Source of the DNA: Maricaulis sp947259345 | GTDB lineage: Bacteria > Pseudomonadota > Alphaproteobacteria > Caulobacterales > Maricaulaceae | Length of the DNA stretch: 64,000 nt | Assembly (NCBI GenBank): GCA_965217205.1 | Contig: OZ244254.1 | Span: forward strand, 186,001-250,000 | Reading direction: 5' to 3' | Part shown: piece after piece, positions 17,275 through 25,986 of the stretch | How positions within the stretch are numbered: the first letter of the stretch is position 1 | Layout: each line of letters starts with the position of its first letter | Notes under the pieces: generated by a model | Databases searched by the model: none | What the model was told of the DNA's origin: nothing | Seen by the model: the letters and a program-made list of their open reading frames with translations, nothing else | Position numbers and translations under genes: made by a program

Positions 17275-17775
17275 ATGGCGTTATCCGTGCGAATACTGGG
17301 AATTGACCCCGGCCTCCGTCGAATGGGCTGGGGCGTAGTGACCGTCGAAGGCTCGAGCCTCCGCGCTATCGCCCATGGCGTCATCACGCCGGCCACGAGC
17401 GCACCCCTGAGTGAGCGGCTGTCGCATATTTTTACGGGGGTGAACGCGCTTGTGGAGTCGTACCAGCCGGACGAAGCGGCGATCGAGGAGGCCTTCATGG
17501 CCGCCAATGCTTCCTCTGCGCTCAAACTGGGTCATGCCCGGGCGGCGGCGTTGCTAGCTCCGGCGCAGGCGGGCTTGCCGGTTGCCGAGTACGCGGCGCG
17601 CCTGGTCAAGAAATCCGTAGTAGGAACCGGAGCGGCCGACAAGGTTCAGGTCGCTGCCATGGTCGGTATCCTCCTGCCAGGAACAAAGGCGACGGCCGAC
17701 GCTGCCGATGCGCTTGCGGTCGCTATCTGTCATGCCCATCACAGACGGGCATCGCGTATCGGGAGTGCCGCATGA
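17275..17775 (+). CDS. ruvC: Holliday junction resolvase RuvC
   Basis: Cuts Holliday junctions symmetrically after RuvAB branch migration. The 166-residue protein shows the RNase H-like fold with acidic catalytic residues in L-G-I-D-P-G, I-E-E-A-F and A-D-A-A-D-A-L-A-V-A-I-C-H. The open frame extends 25 codons upstream, but GGGAGG five bases before this ATG and the family N-terminus set the start. Its stop overlaps the ruvA start (ATGA). Confidence 0.96.
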   Translation: MALSVRILGIDPGLRRMGWGVVTVEGSSLRAIAHGVITPATSAPLSERLSHIFTGVNALVESYQPDEAAIEEAFMAANASSALKLGHARAAALLAPAQAGLPVAEYAARLVKKSVVGTGAADKVQVAAMVGILLPGTKATADAADALAVAICHAHHRRASRIGSAA

Positions 17776-18413
17776 TCGGAATGCTGAAGGGGCGGGTCGA
17801 AGCGCTCGGAGCGGATGAGTTGGTGCTTGAGGTCAACGGCGTCGGCTATCTGGTCGGCGCAGGCGCTCGAACGCTGGCGCGGCTCGAGCCGGGTCAGGAC
17901 ATCGTCTTGCAGATTGAAACGTATGTTCGCGAAGACGCTTTCAAGCTGTTCGGCTTCATCGATGATATTGAACGCGCCTGGTTTGTTCATTTGCAAAACA
18001 TCCAGGGTGTCGGTGCGAAAGCGGCCTTCGCCATACTCGATACGGTTCCGGTCAGCGAAATCGCCAACGCAGCCGCCCTGGGAGACAAGGCCACCTTCGC
18101 CCGGGCAAAGGGGGTTGGTCCAAAGCTGGCGACCCGGATCGCGACCGAGCTCAAGGACAAGGCCCCGCCAAGCGGCCGTAGTTTCTTGATCGGCTTGCCT
18201 GTCCACGGCGCTACCGGCGAGGCAATGCCGGCGAGCCCGGTCGTGCGCGGCGGCGATAGCGCTGCGCGTGACGATGCCGTCTCCGCCCTGATTAATCTGG
18301 GCTATAACGAAAGCGCGGCCCGGCAGGCCGTTGCCACGACCCTGCGAGACCTGGGCGATGAAGCGGCGCTAGGCGATGTCATTCGCCTGTCCCTGAAGGA
18401 GCTAGCGCCATGA
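17772..18413 (+). CDS. ruvA: Holliday junction DNA helicase subunit RuvA
   Basis: Tetrameric junction-binding subunit that loads RuvB. The 213-residue protein starts M-I-G-M-L-K-G-R-V, has tandem helix-hairpin-helix motifs (Q-G-V-G-A-K-A-A and K-G-V-G-P-K-L-A) and a C-terminal RuvB-contact domain (A-L-I-N-L-G-Y-N-E). It is coupled to ruvC by a 4-bp overlap. Downstream, an ATGA junction opens a short frame that runs into the ruvB start. Confidence 0.96.
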   Translation: MIGMLKGRVEALGADELVLEVNGVGYLVGAGARTLARLEPGQDIVLQIETYVREDAFKLFGFIDDIERAWFVHLQNIQGVGAKAAFAILDTVPVSEIANAAALGDKATFARAKGVGPKLATRIATELKDKAPPSGRSFLIGLPVHGATGEAMPASPVVRGGDSAARDDAVSALINLGYNESAARQAVATTLRDLGDEAALGDVIRLSLKELAP

Positions 18414-18508
18414 TTTCTTATCCGTTCGAGCGTTCGTTTCGACGTGTCACCTGTGTCCGGATGGACGCGGGTGCGCGGATCACGATAAATCCCGCCGATC
18501 ATGACTGA
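18410..18508 (+). CDS. Possible 32-aa leader/coupling peptide between ruvA and ruvB
   Basis: A short frame begins with an ATG overlapping the ruvA stop and ends just inside the ruvB start. It fills the gap with no break in translated sequence. It reads M-I-S-Y-P-F-E-R-S-F then an Arg-rich stretch, with no recognisable domain. It could couple ruvB translation to ruvA, or be chance. Nothing but the two overlaps supports it. Confidence 0.25.
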   Translation: MISYPFERSFRRVTCVRMDAGARITINPADHD

Positions 18509-19556
18509 CGCCCTCGACCCGCCCGGCGAAGACCGCCTTGTTGACCAAGACATGCAACCCAGTGACGGCCGCGATCGGGCCTTGCGCCCGCTCTCCTTCG
18601 CCGATTTTGTCGGACAGAAGGCTGCCATCGCCAATCTCAAAGTCTTTGTTGAGGCGGCGCGTCGCCGTGAGGAGGCACTCGATCATGTTCTGTTGTCCGG
18701 CCCGCCCGGGCTAGGCAAGACAACGCTGGCCCAGATCGTGGCGCGGGAAATGGGTGTCGGCTTTCGGGCGACGTCCGGCCCGGTGATTGCCAAGGCCGGC
18801 GACCTGGCGGCCATCCTGACCAATCTCGAACCGCGCGATGTGCTCTTCATCGACGAAATTCACCGACTTGCGCCGGCAGTTGAGGAGATCCTTTATCCAG
18901 CCATGGAGGATTACTGCCTCGACCTGGTGATTGGCGAGGGGCCGTCCGCCCGGACAGTCCGGATCGAATTGCCCCCCTTTACTCTTGTCGGCGCGACGAC
19001 TCGCGCCGGCTTGCTGGCGACGCCGTTGCGAGATCGCTTCGGCGTCCCGGTGCGACTCGAATTTTATGATGAGGCCGAGCTGGGCTTCATCGTTACCCGC
19101 GCGGCGGCGAAGCTCGGGATTGAAGCCACACCGGACGGCGCGCGTGAAATCGCGCGACGGGCGCGCGGCACGCCGCGGGTCGCTGGTCGTCTCCTGCGTC
19201 GGGTTCGGGATTTCGCCGAGGCGGAAGATGCGCAGCAAATTACCGATGCCGTCGCGGATCGCGCGCTCAAGCGCCTTGAAGTGGATGAGATCGGACTGGA
19301 CAGTCTCGACCGGCGTTACCTCAAGGCCTTGATCGAGAGTTTTGGTGGTGGTCCGGTCGGTGTCGAAACCCTGGCAGCCGCGCTCGCCGAAGCCCGTGAC
19401 GCCCTGGAGGACGTGGTCGAGCCCTTTCTTATCCAGCAGGGTTTCATCCAGCGGACTCCGCGCGGTCGCCTCGCTGCTGCCCGTGCGTGGGATCATCTCG
19501 GACTGACGCCGCCCCAGGTCGGCAATGGCAACCCGGGAGGCTTGTTCGGCAAATGA
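18501..19556 (+). CDS. ruvB: Holliday junction DNA helicase RuvB
   Basis: Hexameric AAA+ motor for branch migration. The 351-residue protein has R-P-L-S-F-A-D-F-V-G-Q, Walker A G-P-P-G-L-G-K-T near residue 67, Walker B L-F-I-D-E-I-H near 115, sensor G-A-T-T-R-A-G and arginine finger R-D-R-F-G. The C-terminal winged helix includes Q-Q-G-F-I-Q-R-T-P-R-G-R. It completes ruvCAB, and its stop overlaps the next start (ATGA). Confidence 0.97.
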   Translation: MTDALDPPGEDRLVDQDMQPSDGRDRALRPLSFADFVGQKAAIANLKVFVEAARRREEALDHVLLSGPPGLGKTTLAQIVAREMGVGFRATSGPVIAKAGDLAAILTNLEPRDVLFIDEIHRLAPAVEEILYPAMEDYCLDLVIGEGPSARTVRIELPPFTLVGATTRAGLLATPLRDRFGVPVRLEFYDEAELGFIVTRAAAKLGIEATPDGAREIARRARGTPRVAGRLLRRVRDFAEAEDAQQITDAVADRALKRLEVDEIGLDSLDRRYLKALIESFGGGPVGVETLAAALAEARDALEDVVEPFLIQQGFIQRTPRGRLAAARAWDHLGLTPPQVGNGNPGGLFGK

Positions 19557-20017
19557 GCAAGCTTCTTCAACCGGCCAGCGGTCAATTCGGTTCCGACAAG
19601 GCGCACCGGCTTCCGGTCCGTGTCTATTACGAAGACACCGACTTCTCCGGTGTTGTCTATCACGCGCGCTACCTCCACTTCTTCGAGAGGGGTCGCACTG
19701 AAAGCCTGCGTGCCTGCGGCATTCACCATTCCGAACTGGCGGCCATGGAGCCGTCTCTTGCCTTTGCTGTGCGTCGCATGGGGATCGAATTCATCCGCGC
19801 GGCGCGGGTCGATGATGTGCTGATTGTCGAAACCCGTTTCAAGCCACAGATGGGTGCCCGCCTCATGATGGAGCAGGCATTGACTCGCGAGGGTGAGGTG
19901 ATCGCAACCGCATCGGTTCAGGCCGTGTGTATTGACGGTGCGGGGCGAGCGAAGCGGCCGCCTGAATGGATGCAAAAGCAGTGGCGCGATTTCGTCTTGC
20001 CTATTGCCTCGGAATAA
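19553..20017 (+). CDS. ybgC: Tol-Pal-associated acyl-CoA thioesterase
   Basis: A 154-residue hotdog-fold thioesterase. The signature V-Y-Y-E-D-T-D-F-S-G-V-V-Y-H-A-R-Y-L carries the catalytic Asp and the Y-H-A-R-Y segment, followed by F-F-E-R-G-R-T-E. YbgC acts on acyl-CoA/ACP linked to phospholipid metabolism and is classically the first gene of tol-pal clusters. Here a single unrelated gene separates it from tolQ. The start overlaps the ruvB stop; a longer upstream frame is the antiphase of ruvB. Confidence 0.93.
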   Translation: MSKLLQPASGQFGSDKAHRLPVRVYYEDTDFSGVVYHARYLHFFERGRTESLRACGIHHSELAAMEPSLAFAVRRMGIEFIRAARVDDVLIVETRFKPQMGARLMMEQALTREGEVIATASVQAVCIDGAGRAKRPPEWMQKQWRDFVLPIASE

Positions 20018-20108
20018 TTCGCATTTGCATACATTTTTGGCATCAAGGTCGAAGATAACTTGCGTGTAATGTGACGGGTCGGTACCCCTGAAAGAACAGG
20101 GGGAGTGT

Positions 20109-20792
20109 TTGGCAGATTATTTCAAAACGCCTGGACGGTCGGCAAGCGGACTATCAGGAGCCGGACCTTCGCAGCAGCCGGATCCGCCTCCCAATTTCGG
20201 ATTCAGCGTCGCTCGCGTGCTTCAGGACGGAGCAGACGTTTTCATGCATTCCGTGCATGAAACGGCGGACGGCGGCGATGTCTGGGTGACGATGAGCCTG
20301 GTTCGCCGCGATGCAGCCGGTTTGATGTCCGTCAGGCGCCAGGTGTCGGCGCGGTTCTCGCCAAGCGGAACCTACAGTGCTGCTTCAGCAGCCGCCGAGC
20401 CGGACCCGCGCCTGGAGGACGAGGCGTCGCTTAACAAGGCGCAGGTGCGCGCATTTATCAAAATGGTCGTTCAGGGGGGCGGTACGCAGCATCGTGACGC
20501 CTTTATCGACCGTGGCCGTTTCGTGTCTCATTCGGCCGGTTCCAGCTGCCGTGCAGAAGGCTATGATGCACTCGTCGCACGTCGCAGCCCGCGACCGAAT
20601 CTGACGTATCATGGCGTCGATGATGTCGTTGGGGAAGGCGCCTATGTCGCCGTCTTCTCCTGCTTCGACATGGACGGCGCGACTTATCGGGCTTGTGATC
20701 TCCTGCGCCTGGAAGCAGGGCGGATCGTCGAGCATTGGGATGTGGTCGAGGAAGTCGCGCCACACTCGGTCGCGCACAATGACGATGCGTGA
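20109..20792 (+). CDS. NTF2/SnoaL-like protein with degenerate N-terminal duplicate
   Basis: A 227-residue protein with no signal peptide. The C-terminal half matches the SnoaL-like (COG4922) fold, with H-S-A-G-S, Y-H-G-V-D-D-V-V-G-E-G-A-Y-V-A-V and the hallmark R-I-V-E-H-W-D-V-V. The N-terminal half aligns loosely with the same pattern (V-A-R-V-L-Q-D-G-A-D-V-F-M-H-S), which suggests an internal duplication where the first copy has decayed. The TTG start follows an AGGGGGAG tract at short spacing, so the true start is uncertain. It interrupts the ybgC-tolQ order. Substrate unknown. Confidence 0.65.
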   Translation: MADYFKTPGRSASGLSGAGPSQQPDPPPNFGFSVARVLQDGADVFMHSVHETADGGDVWVTMSLVRRDAAGLMSVRRQVSARFSPSGTYSAASAAAEPDPRLEDEASLNKAQVRAFIKMVVQGGGTQHRDAFIDRGRFVSHSAGSSCRAEGYDALVARRSPRPNLTYHGVDDVVGEGAYVAVFSCFDMDGATYRACDLLRLEAGRIVEHWDVVEEVAPHSVAHNDDA

Positions 20793-20965
20793 TCGCGCAG
20801 TATTTGCGGTTATCACCTCCTGAAATTTGCCGTATTCGGTAGGCAAGGATCCGTTACGGGCGGAGTGCGTCGTTGCAGGCATGGAGTCTGCATCGCGCTG
20901 GACGGATTGTGGAACACGGTATCGAGCCGGTGCGGACATCGGGTCGAAGCGCAAGGGTGAGCGTT

Positions 20966-21634
20966 ATGGAGTCTTCTATCGTCGAGGTCGCGCAAGTGGT
21001 GGAGGGGTTCTCCTTCTATTCATTGTTCATGCGCGCCGACTGGGTGGTGAAGGGCGTGATGGGTATTCTGGCCTTCATGTCGGTCTGGTCTTGGGCGATC
21101 GCCATCGACAAGGCGCTGCAATTGCGGGGCCTGCATGCCAAGGCCAAGCTGTTCGAGCGCGAATTCTGGGCCGGTCGGTCGATCGACGCGCTGGCCGACC
21201 AATTTGCGAAGAACCCGCGTGAGCCCTTCTCCCGTGTCTTCGCAGCGGGTCTGCGTGAATGGAAGGGTGACAATGCCGGTGGCCGCGTCTCCAAGGCTGC
21301 GGGCGCCGAAGCCGGGCGGCAAATGACCAGCTCGGAAGGCGGGCTGGGCATTCTCGCCACCATCGCGTCTGCCGCACCCTTCGTTGGCCTGTTCGGGACA
21401 GTTTGGGGCATCATGAATGCCTTCCGCTCCATCGCGGCCTCGCAAGACACCAATCTGGCCGTCGTCGCTCCGGGTATTGCCGAGGCGCTGTTCGCCACCG
21501 CGCTGGGCCTGCTAGCCGCCATCCCCGCCGTGATCTTCTTCAACGCCTTGTCTGCCAATCTTGCCAAATATGGCTCGCGCCTCGACGGTTTCGTGGACGA
21601 GCTCTCGGCGCTGGCCGACCGGGACGGGCTGTAG
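20966..21634 (+). CDS. tolQ: Tol-Pal proton-channel subunit TolQ
   Basis: Inner-membrane ion-channel subunit that energises TolA with TolR during envelope constriction. The 222-residue protein has three hydrophobic segments and the MotA/TolQ/ExbB signature A-A-P-F-V-G-L-F-G-T-V-W-G-I-M-N-A-F, then I-A-E-A-L-F-A-T-A-L-G-L-L-A-A-I-P-A. An upstream in-frame extension is discarded because AAGGGTGA sits eight bases before this ATG. tolR follows after 4 bp. Confidence 0.95.
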   Translation: MESSIVEVAQVVEGFSFYSLFMRADWVVKGVMGILAFMSVWSWAIAIDKALQLRGLHAKAKLFEREFWAGRSIDALADQFAKNPREPFSRVFAAGLREWKGDNAGGRVSKAAGAEAGRQMTSSEGGLGILATIASAAPFVGLFGTVWGIMNAFRSIAASQDTNLAVVAPGIAEALFATALGLLAAIPAVIFFNALSANLAKYGSRLDGFVDELSALADRDGL

Positions 21635-21638
21635 TCCG

Positions 21639-22073
21639 ATGGCTGTATCGCTCGATAGTGGCGGTTCCCGTCGCGGCCGCGCCCGCTGGAAGCCGAAGGC
21701 CGAGATCAATGTCACGCCTTTCGTGGATGTGATGCTGGTCCTGCTGATCGTGTTCATGATCACCGCGCCTCTGCTAACGGTGGGTGTGCCGGTCAATCTG
21801 CCCGAGACCGAGGCGCGCAACCTTCCCGCTGGCGAGGAGCCGCTCACGGTGACGGTGAATGCGGACGGTATGATCTATCTGCAGGAGACCGAGGTCGAGA
21901 TCGCGGAACTCGTTCCGCGTCTGCGCGCCATTGCCGGCACCGGTTTCGACGCGCGGATCTATATCCGCGCTGATGACGGCGCCGCCTACGGCGATGTGGC
22001 GCGCGTCATGGCGAACATCAATGCGGCGGGCTTCTCCAATCTGGGCCTGGTGACGGACCCGGTCGAGCGGTAG
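21639..22073 (+). CDS. tolR: Tol-Pal channel subunit TolR
   Basis: A 144-residue ExbD/TolR-family protein. One transmembrane helix carries the essential Asp in I-N-V-T-P-F-V-D-V-M-L-V-L-L-I-V-F-M-I, followed by a periplasmic domain ending A-N-I-N-A-A-G-F-S-N-L-G-L-V-T. It forms the TolQ-TolR motor. Placed between tolQ and tolA with very short gaps. Confidence 0.95.
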   Translation: MAVSLDSGGSRRGRARWKPKAEINVTPFVDVMLVLLIVFMITAPLLTVGVPVNLPETEARNLPAGEEPLTVTVNADGMIYLQETEVEIAELVPRLRAIAGTGFDARIYIRADDGAAYGDVARVMANINAAGFSNLGLVTDPVER

Positions 22074-22086
22074 TGGCGGCAAACTG

Positions 22087-22920
22087 GTGCGTGGTCTCGT
22101 TCTCTCCCTTTTCGTGCATGCCGGCATTATTGCGGGCGGGTTGATCTATCTGCCCCGCGTGTCTTCCATGCTGGAGAGCGCGCCGATTGTGCCGATCGAG
22201 CTGGTGACGCTCGCAGACACCACAAATGTCCGTGCCGCCCGGCCAGACCCCGAGCCGGTCGAGGAAGCGGCGCCGGAAGAGACGATCGACGACGTCATTG
22301 CCGAACCAGAAGGAGCGCCAGCTCCCGAGCCGGAACCGGTCGAAACCGAGCCAGAAATCATCGATGCCGAGCCCGAGACGCCGGCCGCGCCCGACCCGGA
22401 ACCGGTTGCGGAGGCGCCCGAGCCTGAGCCGGAACCTGTGGCACCAGACCCCGCTCCGCGTCCCGAGCGCCGCCCCGACCCGCAGCCCGCCGAGCCGTCA
22501 CTAAACGACATGCTGGGTGATCTGTCCCGCAGCGTTGCCGAGACGCGTGACTCGCAGGCGGCGGATGAGGGTGCGCGCCGCGCGGCGGTCGGCAATGGCG
22601 AAGAGATGACGGCCACCCTGCAGGTCATGTTGCGTTCGCACCTGTCACGCTGCTGGCGCGCCTCGCTGGATGCCCCCGAGCCCGATGAGCTGGCCGTTCA
22701 ACTGGTACTGACCCTGGACCGCAGCGGTGAACTTACCGGCCCACCGCGCCTTTCCGACCAGGCTCGCATTCTCAACTCACCGAACCCGTACTTGCGCGTG
22801 GCTGGCGAGCGAGCTCTGCGCGCCGCCGTTCAGTGCCAGCCCTATCCGCTCCCGCCAGAAGCTTATTCTCAATGGCGTCAAATTGAGGTCAATTTCTCGC
22901 CGTCCTTATACGGTGGCTAG
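22087..22920 (+). CDS. tolA: TolA-like envelope protein with Pro/Glu-rich linker
   Basis: Links the inner-membrane motor to TolB-Pal. The 277-residue protein has an N-terminal membrane helix (about residues 4-20), an acidic, proline-rich linker of P-E-P-E-P type (about 55-140) instead of the long alanine-rich helix of enterobacterial TolA, and a C-terminal TonB/TolA-like domain (L-R-S-H-L-S-R-C-W-R and V-A-G-E-R-A-L-R-A-A-V-Q-C). The start is a GTG. The shortened linker is common in alphaproteobacteria, but its extent here is a sequence observation. Confidence 0.88.
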   Translation: MRGLVLSLFVHAGIIAGGLIYLPRVSSMLESAPIVPIELVTLADTTNVRAARPDPEPVEEAAPEETIDDVIAEPEGAPAPEPEPVETEPEIIDAEPETPAAPDPEPVAEAPEPEPEPVAPDPAPRPERRPDPQPAEPSLNDMLGDLSRSVAETRDSQAADEGARRAAVGNGEEMTATLQVMLRSHLSRCWRASLDAPEPDELAVQLVLTLDRSGELTGPPRLSDQARILNSPNPYLRVAGERALRAAVQCQPYPLPPEAYSQWRQIEVNFSPSLYGG

Positions 22921-22947
22921 CCACATTCGTCCCGGAGACCCTGTCCC

Positions 22948-24309
22948 ATGACCCGAATTCTTGTCCTGTTTGCTGCGCTCTTTGCCTTGATTGGCTGGTC
23001 CGCCGCCTCCGACGCCCAGGAACCCCTGCGGGTCGACGTGACCCAGGGCAATCTGGACCCCATGCCGATCGCCGTGCCGGACTTCGTGGGGGCCTCGGAC
23101 GAGGCCTTGCGGCGCGGTGCCGACATCACCCGCGTGGTCGCCAATGACCTGGCCAGTTCCGGTCTTTTTGCGCCGGTCGATCAGGATGCTTTCATCGAGG
23201 ACATCACCAATATTGACCTGCGCCCACGTTTTTCCGACTGGCGAGTGATCAATGCCGATGCGCTTCTGGTTGGCAGTGTCACCATCCAGGAGGATGGCCG
23301 CCTCGTTGTCGGCTTCCGCCTTTGGGATACGCGCCTGGAAGAGCAGCTTCTCGGGCTGCAATATCGTACTGCCCCGGAAAACTGGCGTCGCGTGGCGCAT
23401 CGCCTCGCTGATGCCGTCTATGAGCGCCTCACCGGCGAGACCGGCTATTTCAACACGCGCATTGTTTATGTGTCTGAAGGCCGCGGAATTGACGGCGAGC
23501 CCATCCGCCAGTTGGCTTGGATGGACCAGGACGGCGCCAACCCGTCTTTCCTTACCGATCGCTCCTATATGGCGCTGTTGCCAAACTATTCGCCGAGTGC
23601 CCAGGAAATCACCTATGTATCTTTCCTCGACGGCCAGGCCACGACCTATCTCTACAATCTAGAAACTGGGCGCCAGGAAGCACTCTTCGCGTCCGGCGGT
23701 GCCGGTGCCGCAAGCCAGGTCGACCTGGACGGCCAGAGCCTGTCCGCGCGCTTTTCACCGGACGGGTCCGAGTTGGCGGTGTCGATCGAAACCCGGTCGG
23801 GGCACGACATCCACCTGTTCGATCTGCAGACTCGGAATCTGCAGCGCTTGACCCAGCATCCGGCCGATGATGTGGAGCCGTCCTTTTCGCCGGATGGTGG
23901 GCGTATTGTCTTCTCGTCGGCACGTGGCGGCGGCTCACAGCTCTATGTCATGAATCGCGATGGCAGCGATGTGCAGCGCATTACCTTTGGCTCCGGGCGC
24001 TATACGACGCCGGTCTGGTCGCCGCGTGGCGACCTGATTGCCTTTACCAAACAAGTGGGCGGCCAATTCCTGCTGGGCGTCGTCAGGGCGGACGGGTCCG
24101 GCATCGAACGTATCCTTTTCGAAGGCTATTTCGTTGACACGCCGGCCTGGTCGCCCAATGGCCGCGTCCTGCTTTTTACGCGTGGAGAACAGCGCAGCAA
24201 TGGCACGCGCTATGAAATCTGGAGCATTGATCTGGCAGGCTTCAATCTGCGGCGGCTAGCGACGGGCGGTATGGCGTCCGACCCGGCATGGTCGCCCTTG
24301 ATTGAGTAG
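22948..24309 (+). CDS. tolB: Tol-Pal periplasmic beta-propeller TolB
   Basis: Periplasmic partner of Pal. The 453-residue protein has a Sec signal ending A-A-S-D-A-Q-E (about residue 24), an N-terminal alpha/beta domain (V-P-D-F-V-G to L-L-V-G-S-V) and a six-bladed propeller. The blades show the repeated F-S-P-D-G / W-S-P-x-G motifs (A-R-F-S-P-D-G-S, P-S-F-S-P-D-G-G, P-V-W-S-P-R-G-D, P-A-W-S-P-N-G-R). It lies 27 bp after tolA. Confidence 0.95.
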   Translation: MTRILVLFAALFALIGWSAASDAQEPLRVDVTQGNLDPMPIAVPDFVGASDEALRRGADITRVVANDLASSGLFAPVDQDAFIEDITNIDLRPRFSDWRVINADALLVGSVTIQEDGRLVVGFRLWDTRLEEQLLGLQYRTAPENWRRVAHRLADAVYERLTGETGYFNTRIVYVSEGRGIDGEPIRQLAWMDQDGANPSFLTDRSYMALLPNYSPSAQEITYVSFLDGQATTYLYNLETGRQEALFASGGAGAASQVDLDGQSLSARFSPDGSELAVSIETRSGHDIHLFDLQTRNLQRLTQHPADDVEPSFSPDGGRIVFSSARGGGSQLYVMNRDGSDVQRITFGSGRYTTPVWSPRGDLIAFTKQVGGQFLLGVVRADGSGIERILFEGYFVDTPAWSPNGRVLLFTRGEQRSNGTRYEIWSIDLAGFNLRRLATGGMASDPAWSPLIE

Positions 24310-24373
24310 ACGATTTCTGCGTAACGTTTCGTCCGGTATGCGGCGCCATTGGGGGGGTCGCCATCGGTACAAG

Positions 24374-24390
24374 ATCACGTGCTACGTGAT
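24374..24390. promoter_or_regulatory. 7-bp inverted repeat upstream of pal
   Basis: ATCACGT and ACGTGAT separated by three bases lie 50 bp before the pal start, in the tolB-pal gap. This could be an operator half-site pair or a small RNA hairpin. Nothing else identifies it. Confidence 0.3.
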
Positions 24391-24441
24391 TGGGAGTAAG
24401 CCACAGGCTTCGATGCTTGGGCTGGATGAGGGTGTAACATT

Positions 24442-24969
24442 ATGAAAATAAAGATTTTTGCCATTGCGGCGCTGGGGGCATTCGCGACCGCTTGTGCTTC
24501 GACCCCTCCGGTCGACGACACGGCGCCGATGCGCGATCCGGACCCGATCGCAGCGCCGGACAATACCGGTCCGGTCGATACCGGCCCGGGTTACGAGCTC
24601 GGTTCGACCGCACATTTCGTGGAAGCCGCGGGTGATCGGGTCTTCTTCGGTCTGGATCGCAGCGACCTGTCCGACGAAGCCCGCGCGACGCTTCGCCGTC
24701 AGGCCGCCTGGCTGGCTTCCTATCCGAGCGCTCGCATCCTTGTTGCCGGCAATTGTGATGAACGCGGCACGCGTGAATACAATCTGGCTCTCGGCGCCCG
24801 TCGCGCGAATGCAGCCCGGACCTATCTGATCAGCCAAGGTGTGGATCCGTCCCGGATTTCGACGACCTCCTACGGCAAGGAACGTCCGACCTGCATGCAG
24901 TCGTCGGAAACCTGCTGGGCGGTCAACCGCAACTCGACCACGACCTTGGTCGGCGGTTACACCAACTAA
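24442..24969 (+). CDS. pal: Peptidoglycan-associated lipoprotein Pal
   Basis: Outer-membrane lipoprotein that binds peptidoglycan and TolB. The 175-residue protein has a lipoprotein signal with A-T-A-C (Cys18) and a Pro/Asp-rich spacer. The OmpA-like domain shows the peptidoglycan-binding string N-C-D-E-R-G-T-R-E-Y-N-L-A-L-G-A-R-R-A. A strong terminator follows. Confidence 0.96.
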   Translation: MKIKIFAIAALGAFATACASTPPVDDTAPMRDPDPIAAPDNTGPVDTGPGYELGSTAHFVEAAGDRVFFGLDRSDLSDEARATLRRQAAWLASYPSARILVAGNCDERGTREYNLALGARRANAARTYLISQGVDPSRISTTSYGKERPTCMQSSETCWAVNRNSTTTLVGGYTN

Positions 24970-24991
24970 GCTGTTGCTACTCGTGACAGAG

Positions 24992-25024
24992 AACGCCCGT
25001 GACACATGTGTCGCGGGCGTTTTC
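24992..25024 (+). terminator. Rho-independent terminator after pal
   Basis: A long hairpin: outer stem AACGCCCG/CGGGCGTT and inner palindrome GACAC-AT-GTGTC joined by a T/G wobble, then TTTCC. It separates pal from cpoB, which therefore needs its own promoter or readthrough. Confidence 0.85.
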
Positions 25025-25079
25025 CATTCCGGCCCCGAACGCCGCAATTTCGCCGTCCTCCTTCGTTAGGTGCGTTCAC

Positions 25080-25982
25080 ATGATCAGATATATCTTTTGC
25101 TCCACCCTCTTTGTCGCATTGCTTGCGGCGACTCCTGCCGATGCTCAATCGCGCCGCGAACTGGCTGAGCGGATTGATGCGACGGAAGTCCGCATCGGTG
25201 AACTCGAAGCCGAATTCATGGCTGGAGACCCGGTGGCGGAAGCCCTGATCCGGCGCATGGACGAGCTGGAATACCAGGTTCAGGCCCTGACCGGTGAGAG
25301 TGAGCGTTTGAGCTTCGAGAACCGACAATTGCGTCAGCAGGTCGAAGTCCTGGAGCGAGAGCTGGAGGCAAACCGGCGTCCTTCGGTGCCGGCGGCTGAC
25401 GATCCGGCCGTTGCCTGGATGAATGAGGGGCTTGGCCCGGATGGTGAAACCGTGCTGGAGGACGGTGCCGAGACCGCGAACGGTGCCGAACTCGCCATCA
25501 TTGATCCCGACGATCCACACGGCGAAGCCCGGGCCGCGGCGACCGGTGTGCTGGGCGGTGCGCCCGTGATCGGTGAAGGTGGTGATGCCGCACGGGTCGA
25601 TCCGGCTGCGACGTACGAGGCGGCCCGAGCCCGTCTTCTCGATGGGGATTTCGTTGGAGCCCAGGACGGCTTCGAGCGCTTTGTCGCTGACAACCCGGAT
25701 CATGGGCTGACCTCCCAAGCCTATTATTGGCTGGGTGAAACCTTTTATGTCCGCAGCGATTTCACGCAAGCCGCTGATGCCTATATCGCTTCGCTGCGCC
25801 AGCAGCCGGAAGGCGAAAAGGCACCAGATGCACTGGTGCGCCTCGCGGCTTCCCTGCACGGGATGGGGCGAACCGAGGATGCCTGTGCGACCCTGGCCCG
25901 CTTCGGCCGACAATTCCCCAATGCCGCACCCGCCTCGCAGGCACGCGCGGCCCGGGAGTCGGTGCGCGCCAACTGCCGATAG
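25080..25982 (+). CDS. cpoB: Cell-division coordinator CpoB (YbgF)
   Basis: A 300-residue periplasmic protein of the tol-pal cluster that in E. coli coordinates peptidoglycan synthesis with Tol function. It has a signal peptide ending T-P-A-D-A-Q-S, a coiled-coil region (about residues 20-95), a low-complexity linker and C-terminal TPR repeats (A-Q-D-G-F-E-R-F-V-A-D-N-P-D, A-Y-Y-W-L-G-E-T-F-Y). The upstream in-frame extension overlaps the pal terminator and is rejected. Confidence 0.92.
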   Translation: MIRYIFCSTLFVALLAATPADAQSRRELAERIDATEVRIGELEAEFMAGDPVAEALIRRMDELEYQVQALTGESERLSFENRQLRQQVEVLERELEANRRPSVPAADDPAVAWMNEGLGPDGETVLEDGAETANGAELAIIDPDDPHGEARAAATGVLGGAPVIGEGGDAARVDPAATYEAARARLLDGDFVGAQDGFERFVADNPDHGLTSQAYYWLGETFYVRSDFTQAADAYIASLRQQPEGEKAPDALVRLAASLHGMGRTEDACATLARFGRQFPNAAPASQARAARESVRANCR

Positions 25983-25986
25983 GGGA

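Noticed and set aside
22240..22490. Low-complexity GAGCCGGA-type repeats as a separate element
   Set aside because: They encode the Pro/Glu linker of TolA and are expected there.
25735..25986. Upstream extension of tilS into cpoB as the true N-terminus
   Set aside because: The extension lacks family similarity and is out of phase with well-supported cpoB; it is kept only as a possible alternative start.
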